Assembly: GCA_965229505.1 (NCBI GenBank)
Contig: OZ245881.1
Coordinates: 1,612,001 to 1,676,000 of the forward strand
DNA length: 64,000 nucleotides
Reading direction: 5' to 3'
Source: UBA6059 sp040219045
GTDB taxonomy: Bacteria; Bacteroidota; Bacteroidia; Cytophagales; Cyclobacteriaceae
Part shown: positions 7,017-13,962 of the stretch, piece after piece
Layout of the letters: each line of letters opens with the position of its first letter
Position numbering within the stretch: position 1 is the first letter of the stretch
The notes under the pieces: model-generated
What the model was told of the DNA's origin: nothing
What the model saw: only the letters and a program-made list of their open reading frames with translations
Databases searched by the model: none
Made by a program: the position numbers and the translations under genes

Positions 7017-9140
7017 TCAGTTAGCAGCTACGTCCTTAGCCTTTATATCAATACCCAGTCGTTGCAAATAAGCAATTAAAGCTACGATCTCCGCTTCCTT
7101 AGGCGTACCGATACCGTCTCCTCGTAGACTCTCAGCAATTGCCTCAGCCTGAGCGTCGAGCTCATCATTGGCACGTGCCTCATAACCCTCCTCGTAGGGT
7201 ACCCCCAATGACCGCAGTGTGCTGATCTTAGGGCCGGTTTCGTCCTTATCGATCATTTGTGTCATTAGCCATGGATATGGGGGCATGATCGATCCGGGCG
7301 ACATAGACCTTGGATCCAGCATGTGGTGGTAGTGCCATGAATCAGGGTACTTTCCACCTTCGCGATGTAAATCCGGACCCGTACGTTTAGAGCCCCATAG
7401 GAATGGGTGGTCATACACAAATTCACCGGCTTTAGAGTATTCACCATAGCGCTGGGTCTCTGACCTGAATGGTCGGATCATCTGCGAATGGCACGTGTTA
7501 CAACCTTCTCTGATATAGATATCCCTACCGTGAAGCTCTAATGGTGAATAGGGCTTAACGGAGCTGATAGTTGGCACATTAGACTTAATGAGGAAGGTGG
7601 GGATCATCTCCACAGCCCCGCCAATCAAGATCGCCACCAAGGCTAGTCCGGTAAATATCACTGGCTTACGCTCAAGTTTGTGATGCCATCCCCCGCCTTC
7701 GATTTCTACATTCTTTTCGAGTGCGGGTGCTTCAGCGGATTCGTTGGCCATGAACGATCCTACAGCTGCTGTTTTCATTAGGTTGTACACCATGATGAAC
7801 ATACCCGCGAAATACATCAAGCCACCTACAGACCTTAGAATGTACATTGGAATGATTTGGGTAACAGTCTCTAAGAAGTTAGGGTACAATAAGAACCCGT
7901 CAGCAGTGAACTGCTTCCACATCAGCGACTGGGTGATACCTGCCCAATACAAGGGCAATGCATAGAAAATAATCCCCAGCGTACCTACCCAGAAGTGGAC
8001 GTTGGCCAGCTTGGTAGAGTAGAGCTTGGTATCCCACATCTTGGGCACGAGCCAATACATCATTCCAAAGGTCAGGAAGCCATTCCAGCCTAGACCCCCA
8101 ATGTGTACGTGAGCGATAATCCAATCCGTAAAGTGTGCTATTGCATTCACATTTTTCAGTGACAACATAGGTCCTTCAAAAGTGCTCATACCATAAGCTG
8201 TCACGGCCACCACCATAAACTTGAGCACCGGATCTTCGCGAACCCTGTCCCAAGCTCCACGAAGTGTCAGTAGACCATTGAGCATACCACCCCATGAAGG
8301 AGCTAGGAGCATAAGCGAGAATACAACGCCTATTGATTGGGCCCAGTCGGGAAGAGAGGTATACAGCAAGTGGTGAGGGCCTGCCCATATATAGAGAAAG
8401 ATGAGCGACCAAAAGTGGATAATAGAAAGCTTGTATGAGAATACCGGCCTGTTAGCAGCTTTAGGCAAGAAGTAGTACATCAAACCCAGAAAGGGTGTAG
8501 TCAGGAAGAATGCCACTGCGTTGTGGCCGTACCACCACTGAACTAAAGCATCTTGAACCCCGGCGTAAGCAGAGTAGCTCTTCATGAAGCTTACGGGCAA
8601 TGCAAATGAGTTGACAATGTGTAGAACTGCAACAGTCACGAAAGTGGCAATGTAAAACCACACCGCCACATACATGTGCCGCTCACGGCGCTTGATGATG
8701 GTGCCAATCATGTTAATACCAAAGACCACCCAAATCAGGGTTATCGCGATATCGATGGGCCACTCAAGTTCTGCGTATTCCTTAGAGCTAGTGTATCCAA
8801 GTGGTAAAGTGATTGCTGCTGCAACTATGATCAGCTGCCAGCCCCAGAAGTGAATCCAGCTCAGCATATCATTGAACAATCGTGCCTTCATCAGGCGCTG
8901 CAGGGAGTAATAAACACCCGCAAAAATGGCATTTCCGACGAATGCAAAGATCACCGCATTAGTGTGCAGAGGTCTAAGCCTCCCAAACGTGGTGTACTGC
9001 AGTCCAAAGCTGAGCTCGGGATAGTATAGCTGAATAGCGATAATCAATCCGACCAGCATGCCTACAATACCGAACACGACAGAGGCGATCATGAAATACT
9101 TCACGATCTTATTGTCATACTCAAATTTCTCTAAGGCCAT
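7017..9140 (-). CDS. ccoNO: Fused cbb3 oxidase subunits I and II (CcoN-CcoO)
   Basis: A 707-residue fusion. Residues about 1-470 are CcoN, the heme-copper catalytic subunit with about twelve membrane helices; histidine motifs include LRPLHTNAVIF, WWYGHNAVAFF, GPHHLLYT and DWIIAHVHIGGLGWNG. A linker and anchor helix (near 480-515) lead into CcoO, a monoheme cytochrome c with CNTCH near residue 547 and a methionine-rich loop (MSPGSIMPPYPW). CcoN and CcoO are separate proteins in proteobacteria, while the fusion is common in Bacteroidota. The enzyme reduces oxygen with high affinity and pumps protons under microaerobic conditions. It is the first gene of the operon, with an FNR-like dyad 84-97 bp upstream. 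Confidence 0.96.
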   Translation of the reverse strand: MALEKFEYDNKIVKYFMIASVVFGIVGMLVGLIIAIQLYYPELSFGLQYTTFGRLRPLHTNAVIFAFVGNAIFAGVYYSLQRLMKARLFNDMLSWIHFWGWQLIIVAAAITLPLGYTSSKEYAELEWPIDIAITLIWVVFGINMIGTIIKRRERHMYVAVWFYIATFVTVAVLHIVNSFALPVSFMKSYSAYAGVQDALVQWWYGHNAVAFFLTTPFLGLMYYFLPKAANRPVFSYKLSIIHFWSLIFLYIWAGPHHLLYTSLPDWAQSIGVVFSLMLLAPSWGGMLNGLLTLRGAWDRVREDPVLKFMVVAVTAYGMSTFEGPMLSLKNVNAIAHFTDWIIAHVHIGGLGWNGFLTFGMMYWLVPKMWDTKLYSTKLANVHFWVGTLGIIFYALPLYWAGITQSLMWKQFTADGFLLYPNFLETVTQIIPMYILRSVGGLMYFAGMFIMVYNLMKTAAVGSFMANESAEAPALEKNVEIEGGGWHHKLERKPVIFTGLALVAILIGGAVEMIPTFLIKSNVPTISSVKPYSPLELHGRDIYIREGCNTCHSQMIRPFRSETQRYGEYSKAGEFVYDHPFLWGSKRTGPDLHREGGKYPDSWHYHHMLDPRSMSPGSIMPPYPWLMTQMIDKDETGPKISTLRSLGVPYEEGYEARANDELDAQAEAIAESLRGDGIGTPKEAEIVALIAYLQRLGIDIKAKDVAAN

Positions 9141-9223
9141 AATAGTTGTAGATTTTAGTAATTAAGTCGCGCTAAAGTAAAGTGTATGTGTAGGGGGTAA
9201 AATGACGCATTTTGAAGCAAAGA

Positions 9224-9237
9224 CTGACATTAATCAG
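9224..9237. promoter_or_regulatory. FNR/CRP-like box upstream of ccoNO
   Basis: CTGAC-ATTA-ATCAG has the TTGAT-N4-ATCAA architecture of FNR/CRP-family sites, with one mismatch in one half and two in the other. It lies 84-97 bp before the ccoNO start. Twelve of its 14 bases match the dyad upstream of ccoI at 16457-16470, and that recurrence is the main support. The protein that binds it is not in the window. Confidence 0.5.
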
Positions 9238-9362
9238 TTTTCTGATTTTTTAGTCTCTTTTGTCGAAATGTCTTAGCTTCATCGTTAAACTATAGGGTGA
9301 CCCAACGAGCACACTGTTATTGTTTACAGGCACATAACCAGATTTAGTTTGTACCCAATCCG

Positions 9363-10583
9363 ATGATGAGAACCCTCTTTCTTATACTTTTTCTAATACT
9401 ACACTTTGCAGATGTGGTAGCTCAGCAGAGCTTTGCACTCCGGGCTGGCTCCAGGAAAATGGAGATGAGTTTCGAACGTCACAATAACCTGGTCATCATT
9501 CCAATTACGCTTAATGATCAGATCACGCTTAGGTTCATTCTGGATACAGGCGTGCAAAATGCTATCCTCACTGAAAAGGGCTATGCCGATCTACTTGGAC
9601 TGCATTACGATAGGAAGATCAACCTGGCTGGCCCTGGGGCTATCGATTCGGTAAATGCGCTTGTGGTCAAAGACGTCAAGCTCAACCTACCGGGAATAGT
9701 AGGCGAACATCAGTCACTGCTGGTGCTGGAAAAAGATTATCTCAACCTGCGAAACAATCTTGGTGCGGAGGTTTATGGCATCATTGGCTATGGGATTTTC
9801 AGTCGTTTTGTAGTTGAGATTAACTATGATGAAAACAAGCTCATTTTCTATGAGCCACACTATTTCACTCCCAAGAAATATTACAAAGTATTGCCGCTAT
9901 CAATAGAAGGCACCAAGCCCTACATCCAGGTTCCTATCACTCAAACCAACGGTAAGAAAGTGAACACAAAACTCATGGTCGATACCGGAGCGAGTCACGC
10001 AGTATTGCTGGAAGAGGGTACGGATCCTGATCTCGTCCTACCGGAAAAAGTGCTCCGAACGTCACTCGGCCGAGGGCTTGGTGGTGAGATCGCCGGGGAT
10101 GTTGGCAGGCTTAAAACTATCAAACTAGACAAATTTGTCTTCAAAGACGTATTAGCCAGCTATCCCGAAGATGGCGCTTATAAAAGAAAAAGTGATGATG
10201 GAAGAAACGGTACTTTGGGAGGTGAAATATTGACCCGATTCAATCCGGTCATCGACTACTTCGAGAACAAGCTGTACTTGCGCAAAAGTGAGGAGCACCG
10301 CAAAACCTTCGAGCATGACATGTCGGGCCTGGAGTTTACTGCTGTTGGGAAAGAACTCGACCAGATACTGGTGACCAAAGTGCGTCCTGATACACCCTCA
10401 TTTAGGGTAGGGATGAAAAAAGGTGATCTCATTACTCATGTCAATGGCAACCGTGTAGGTTCGACTAACTTCAACTTCATAAACACCTTATTTCGACTAA
10501 AACCAGGCAAAAAGGTCAAACTCAAAGTACTGAGAGGAGAAGAAGAACTTCGCATTGACTTCAAGCTTGAGCGAATGATTTAA
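9363..10583 (+). CDS. Secreted retropepsin-like aspartic protease with PDZ domain
   Basis: A 406-residue protein with a signal peptide (residues 1-20, cleavage after VVA). Two retropepsin-type halves follow, with active-site triads D61-T-G (RFILDTGVQNAIL) and D207-T-G (KLMVDTGASHAVLL). A C-terminal PDZ domain occupies about residues 315-405 (VRPDTPSFRVGMKKGDLITH). The two DTG motifs could form the aspartic dyad within one chain. PDZ-linked aspartyl proteases of this kind are common in Bacteroidota and presumed periplasmic or lipoprotein-processing; the substrate is unknown. The start is the first of two adjacent ATGs. It is divergent from ccoNO across a 222-bp intergenic region. Confidence 0.87.
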   Translation: MMRTLFLILFLILHFADVVAQQSFALRAGSRKMEMSFERHNNLVIIPITLNDQITLRFILDTGVQNAILTEKGYADLLGLHYDRKINLAGPGAIDSVNALVVKDVKLNLPGIVGEHQSLLVLEKDYLNLRNNLGAEVYGIIGYGIFSRFVVEINYDENKLIFYEPHYFTPKKYYKVLPLSIEGTKPYIQVPITQTNGKKVNTKLMVDTGASHAVLLEEGTDPDLVLPEKVLRTSLGRGLGGEIAGDVGRLKTIKLDKFVFKDVLASYPEDGAYKRKSDDGRNGTLGGEILTRFNPVIDYFENKLYLRKSEEHRKTFEHDMSGLEFTAVGKELDQILVTKVRPDTPSFRVGMKKGDLITHVNGNRVGSTNFNFINTLFRLKPGKKVKLKVLRGEEELRIDFKLERMI

Positions 10584-10665
10584 TATCTATTTTAAATAAT
10601 TAGCCGGGACAAGTAAGTCAACTCTGGTTTGATTAAGTCATCGAATAATAGACTAAATTTATCTT

Positions 10666-10812
10666 ATGAAGCTTAATGCCATTATTGAAAAAACTGATGA
10701 CGGATGGTTTATCGGGCAAGTGGAAGAGCTGCCAGCAGCCATATCTCAAGGCCGTTCGCTTGAGGAATTAATGACTAATCTGGAAGATGCGGTAAAGCTT
10801 CTATTGGCATGA
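10666..10812 (+). CDS. Solo HicB-like small protein
   Basis: A 48-residue protein with the core of the HicB antitoxin fold: a beta-rich start (MKLNAIIEKTDDGWFIGQVE), the loop ELPAAISQGRS and a helix (LEELMTNLEDAVKLLL). Full HicB proteins usually add a C-terminal DNA-binding domain, absent here, although short forms of this length are common in bacteria. No HicA toxin gene is adjacent; what follows is a RelE/ParE-type pair. It may be an orphan antitoxin or part of a three-gene unit with the next two genes, since only 35 bases separate it from the next start. Confidence 0.72.
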   Translation: MKLNAIIEKTDDGWFIGQVEELPAAISQGRSLEELMTNLEDAVKLLLA

Positions 10813-10847
10813 TATATGACTTTTAATCCATTTAAGAATAAGATAGC

Positions 10848-11099
10848 ATGAAAAGCGTGGCAGATATAAAATCAGAAATACACCAGTTTGTGGCTAAAAC
10901 AGATGACCTGGATTCTCTAAAGGAGTTGGAAGGCCTAATTCAAGATCTGATGAGTAAGGAAGAAGAAATAATGATCTATACTTCTAAAGGAGTACCACTC
11001 GACCGGGAAAGCTATAAAAGAGACATAGACAATGCCATTCAGGAGGTAAAAAATGGCCAGGTGGTTGACATTGAAGAAGTTGAAAAGGGCTTTGAGTAA
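10848..11099 (+). CDS. Putative antitoxin of a RelE/ParE pair
   Basis: An 83-residue acidic, mostly helical protein that I do not assign to a named family. It has heptad-like helices (LDSLKELEGLIQDLMSKEEE), a short segment IMIYTSKGVPLDRESYKRDI, and an acidic C-terminus. Its 3' end overlaps the start region of a ParE/RelE-like toxin gene, the usual layout of antitoxin then toxin. The antitoxin role is inferred from that arrangement, from size and from charge. Confidence 0.65.
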   Translation: MKSVADIKSEIHQFVAKTDDLDSLKELEGLIQDLMSKEEEIMIYTSKGVPLDRESYKRDIDNAIQEVKNGQVVDIEEVEKGFE

Positions 11100-11391
11100 A
11101 AAGGTTAAATGGACTCAAAGGGCTAAAGCATCCTTAAACACATATTGTGCTCATATTGCGGCAGATTCTCCCAGCAGCGCCGAGCGGGTCAGACAAACAA
11201 TCACAACTACATCCAGGCTCCTATCTCAAAACCCAAACCTCTTCCAACTTGATGAGTACTATCCTGATAATCCTGGAAATATTAGAAGGTTTTTCAAATG
11301 GAGCTATAAAGTGGTCTATCTGGTAGAGGAAGATGAGGTGATAATTCTCGAAATCTACCATACCAGTCAATTCCCCAAAAAAATCTCTTAA
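11092..11391 (+). CDS. RelE/ParE-superfamily toxin
   Basis: A toxin of about 99 residues with the RelE/ParE plasmid-stabilisation fold. It opens with VKWTQRAKASLNTYCAHIAA, followed by a helix hairpin, and then strand segments NIRRFFKWSYKVVYLVEEDE and VIILEIYHTSQFPKKIS. I prefer the TTG start at 11092, eight bases inside the upstream gene, because family members begin just before the VKWT segment. An in-frame ATG at 11053 would add 13 residues that only mirror antitoxin codons. ParE relatives poison gyrase and RelE relatives cut mRNA; the sequence does not decide which applies. Confidence 0.78.
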   Translation: MSKKVKWTQRAKASLNTYCAHIAADSPSSAERVRQTITTTSRLLSQNPNLFQLDEYYPDNPGNIRRFFKWSYKVVYLVEEDEVIILEIYHTSQFPKKIS

Positions 11392-11424
11392 GCCGACATT
11401 TCAACCATCTGGATTGCTAAACTC

Positions 11425-13044
11425 TTGAAAACTCTCAATGAGCATAACCCAATTTTCGTAGCAGCACTGTTTCTGCTGGGGGCTGTTGCGCTCTTTTTGA
11501 ATTTGGGTTTGGAGCCGCTCCATTTCGAGGAGCCAAGGCGTGCGATAGTGGCACTTGAGATGGAGTTGACAGGCAACTGGTGGGTTCCCAAAATCAACGG
11601 AGAGTTCTACTACAATAAACCCCCTATTTACAATTGGCTTTTGATTATCCTCTTTAAGCTTTTCGGCTATGAAGAGTGGGTGACGAGACTTCCGTCAGTA
11701 CTCTCTCTGATTCTTATTGCAGTACTCAACTTCTTCTTTTTTCGAAAGCGTATAGGAGAAAAGGCGGCTCTAGTAGCCTCCATTTTCTGGCTTACAAGCG
11801 CTGACCTCCTCTTCTATTTCTCCTTTCAGGGTGAGATAGATTTGTTCTATACTTTGATCGTGTATCTACAGGCGCTCGCCATCTTCTACTATGCTGATAA
11901 GGGGAAGCCATGGCAGCTCTTCTTGTTTTCCTACCTACTCTGTGGCCTGGGTTTTCTTACTAAAGGCCTTCCATCACTTGCTTTCCAGGCGCTCACTATT
12001 TTTGGTCTGCTGGTTTACAAAAGGCGCTTTTGGACACTTTTTCATCCTGCCCATTTTGCAGGAATAGCCCTGCTGGCACTTATGATTGGAGGCTTCTTCT
12101 GGAAGTACAGCCAATACAATGACCCTCTCCCTTACATCGTCCGGTTGGTTAGCGAATCAACTCGAAGGACAGCTGTAGGTGATCAAAGCCTCTGGCAGTC
12201 TATACAGCATCTTTTTGAGTTTCCATTGATGCTACTAAAGCTGCTATCGCCGTGGGTCATTCTGGTCGTTTGGGCTCGTCATGGCCTTACCAGAAAACAT
12301 CTTGCCAGCAATCCCTGGATAGTGTACAGCATCATTTTCATTGGGGTCAACCTACCTCTATATTGGCTCAGTGCCGGGACAAGGGAGCGCTACTTGTACA
12401 TGTTTCTTCCCTTCCTTTTCAACATCCTTGCCTGTGCGTTGAAAGAAGAATATCTAAAATCGAAAGGGTTACATGTCACCTTGGCAAGCATAGCCGGACT
12501 GGTCTCTGTTCTTATATTGACAATTCCATTTATTGATCAACTGGCCTTTATTGAGAGTCGATACTGGATCATGCTCGGGTTGCTGCTTGGAAGTGGCTTT
12601 TTGGCATACCAGCTTTATAGCCACCGTCATCATCCGATCCTGGTTTTTGCAGCACTCGTGCTGTTAGTTCGTATTGGTTTTGATCTTTTGGTGCTCCCCG
12701 TACGCTCAGAGAAAAGAAGGACAGAGAATTATGAGGCATTTGCTGAAAAGGTGATGGAAGCGACTGAAGGAGAACCCGTCTTATTACAGGTTCCGGTAGA
12801 TACAGTCTACTACCCCATTCCTTTCACCGATGATTCTCTGGCTTATCGTGAGGCGCGGTGGCCACCCTATCAGCTGAGTTACTATCTCAGTAGCCTGAAT
12901 AGGACGGTGCTAAGTAATCAGACAGAGAATTCAACTACATGGGTTTTAAGAGACACCCAGATAAAAAATTCTGTTGAATACAATGAAGTGATGAAGATTG
13001 AGATGCCTTCCAAAGACAGAAGGTTTATTCTGGAGCAGAAGTAA
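11425..13044 (+). CDS. ArnT/PMT-like membrane glycosyltransferase (GT-C)
   Basis: A 539-residue integral membrane protein with a dozen or so helices and a small C-terminal extracytoplasmic domain (from about residue 420). The first loop holds LEPLHFEEPRRAIVALEMEL followed by GNWWVPKINGEFYYNKPPIY. This is the hallmark acidic-EPR and YNKPP motif of ArnT and dolichyl-phosphate-mannose mannosyltransferase relatives (GT83/GT39). Such enzymes move a sugar from a polyprenyl-phosphate donor to lipid A or a protein on the outer face of the inner membrane. The acceptor here is unknown. The start is TTG at 11425, shortly after the toxin gene. No lipid A or aminoarabinose genes are adjacent. Confidence 0.85.
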   Translation: MKTLNEHNPIFVAALFLLGAVALFLNLGLEPLHFEEPRRAIVALEMELTGNWWVPKINGEFYYNKPPIYNWLLIILFKLFGYEEWVTRLPSVLSLILIAVLNFFFFRKRIGEKAALVASIFWLTSADLLFYFSFQGEIDLFYTLIVYLQALAIFYYADKGKPWQLFLFSYLLCGLGFLTKGLPSLAFQALTIFGLLVYKRRFWTLFHPAHFAGIALLALMIGGFFWKYSQYNDPLPYIVRLVSESTRRTAVGDQSLWQSIQHLFEFPLMLLKLLSPWVILVVWARHGLTRKHLASNPWIVYSIIFIGVNLPLYWLSAGTRERYLYMFLPFLFNILACALKEEYLKSKGLHVTLASIAGLVSVLILTIPFIDQLAFIESRYWIMLGLLLGSGFLAYQLYSHRHHPILVFAALVLLVRIGFDLLVLPVRSEKRRTENYEAFAEKVMEATEGEPVLLQVPVDTVYYPIPFTDDSLAYREARWPPYQLSYYLSSLNRTVLSNQTENSTTWVLRDTQIKNSVEYNEVMKIEMPSKDRRFILEQK

Positions 13045-13058
13045 TCTTCTCGCTTACT

Positions 13059-13457
13059 CTATTGGGCCACACCTATTTTGAGAGAATGGGCCAGTGATTT
13101 TAGCTTCTTATCATGGCCAAGAATACTGTAACCTGTTTTGAGTGCTAAAGTCAAATAGAGACAATCATAAACAGGATGTCTTGTTTGGATTGCGAGCTGC
13201 ACCGCCTCATCTATAAGCGTTAGATCAGGAACAAATTCATCAATCATATCAAGTCCTGATACCAGCACTTGTCTTGCTTTTGGCTCACTCATATTTTGGA
13301 AACGGACATATTTCCACATTACATTTCCCAATTCTACCACGAACACTTCAGGTGCTATGATAAAGTCCGCCTCAGATAAATAATCCTTGAAGGTTCCTTT
13401 TTTTTCATCCTGTAGCAACGTAGATACAGCACCACTGACATCCAGTACGATGTTCAC
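13059..13457 (-). CDS. PIN-domain ribonuclease toxin (VapC/FitB type)
   Basis: A 132-residue PIN-domain protein. The four acidic metal ligands are recognisable: D6 (NIVLDVSGAV), E42 (FVVELGNVMW), D98 (HPVYDCLYL) and D116 (LGHDKKL). Such proteins are Mg-dependent ribonucleases that usually cut tRNA or rRNA. The first motif has Gly where many members have Ala/Ser-Val, and the fourth reads GHD, but all acids are present. It starts with GTG overlapping the antitoxin stop (GTGA on the minus strand) and converges with the glycosyltransferase gene, with 14 bases between their stops. Confidence 0.88.
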   Translation of the reverse strand: MNIVLDVSGAVSTLLQDEKKGTFKDYLSEADFIIAPEVFVVELGNVMWKYVRFQNMSEPKARQVLVSGLDMIDEFVPDLTLIDEAVQLAIQTRHPVYDCLYLTLALKTGYSILGHDKKLKSLAHSLKIGVAQ

Positions 13458-13693
13458 CGCTCTCTATCCTCTCGAATCATCGCAACTATGTCGTCAGGTT
13501 TTTTTAAATCTACCTTAGAATCAAGCATTGCTTGAATAGCCCGCTTTCTTCTAGTCTTGTTATGGTCCTCACTCAGCGCTTCCTCAAGGAGGACGACTGC
13601 TTGTTGCATTATGCTTCTGCGCTCTTCCTTTGCTCGAACTTTTAATTTTTCATAAAGCTCGTCAGGCAGATCTCTCATTTGTAATATCGCCAT
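13454..13693 (-). CDS. FitA/VapB-like ribbon-helix-helix antitoxin
   Basis: A 79-residue antitoxin. Residues 1-45 form a FitA-type ribbon-helix-helix (MAILQMRDLPDELYEKLKVR, then the AKEERRSIMQQAVVLLEEAL helix). The charged C-terminal half would wrap the PIN toxin. It overlaps the toxin gene by four bases. About 33 bp upstream is a 24-bp near-perfect palindrome that fits an autoregulatory operator. Both genes face left while their neighbours 9.4-13.0 kb face right, as expected for a self-contained module. Confidence 0.86.
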   Translation of the reverse strand: MAILQMRDLPDELYEKLKVRAKEERRSIMQQAVVLLEEALSEDHNKTRRKRAIQAMLDSKVDLKKPDDIVAMIREDRER

Positions 13694-13725
13694 AGTAAGA
13701 TTTTTGAATTGCTTATGTGAATATA

Positions 13726-13749
13726 ATTCAAAATGAATTCATTCTGAAT
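13726..13749. promoter_or_regulatory. 24-bp palindromic operator of the PIN/RHH module
   Basis: The core AATGAATTCATT (13732-13743) is a perfect 12-bp palindrome, flanked symmetrically by ATTCA on the left and TGAAT on the right. Only one symmetric pair of the 24 bases fails to match. It sits 33-56 bp before the antitoxin start. FitA-type proteins bind long palindromes, so this is a strong operator candidate. Confidence 0.65.
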
Positions 13750-13790
13750 GACTTGTGCACTTATTAGGATAGCAAGGGATTTCGGAAGAG

Positions 13791-13958
13791 TTATTTCTTT
13801 GAAGAAGAATCTCCCTTCTTCTCATCATCGAAAAGTATCCTCACACTAGGGCCGTAGGTGTCTTCAAACTGGCCTGTCTTGGTAGCCCAAATGAATGCGC
13901 CAAGAAAGAAAGCTGCCACCAATACGCTTATCAATATCAATCCTACGATGATTAGCAT
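13791..13958 (-). CDS. ccoS: cbb3 oxidase maturation protein CcoS
   Basis: A 55-residue protein with one membrane helix (residues 2-24, LIIVGLILISVLVAAFFLGA) followed by the CcoS signature FIWATKTGQFEDTYGPSVRI and a charged tail. The paired acidic residues after GQF match the family. CcoS is needed to install redox cofactors in the cbb3 oxidase. The ATG lies 4 bases after the ccoI stop, so the two are coupled. Together they form a second cco block, separated by about 4.7 kb from ccoNO-QPGH. Confidence 0.92.
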   Translation of the reverse strand: MLIIVGLILISVLVAAFFLGAFIWATKTGQFEDTYGPSVRILFDDEKKGDSSSKK

Positions 13959-13962
13959 AAGT

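Noticed and set aside
7017..9140. ccoN-ccoO fusion as a sequencing or assembly artefact
   Set aside because: The linker is a sensible anchor helix with no frame irregularity, and fused CcoNO proteins are normal in Bacteroidota.
9232..9251. Hairpin AATCAG-TTTT-CTGATT followed by T residues as a rightward terminator
   Set aside because: No rightward gene lies upstream of it, and one arm is part of the FNR-like box before ccoNO. The regulatory reading explains it better.
10666..11391. A complete HicAB system
   Set aside because: No HicA-like double-stranded-RNA-binding protein is encoded nearby; the adjacent toxin has the RelE/ParE fold.
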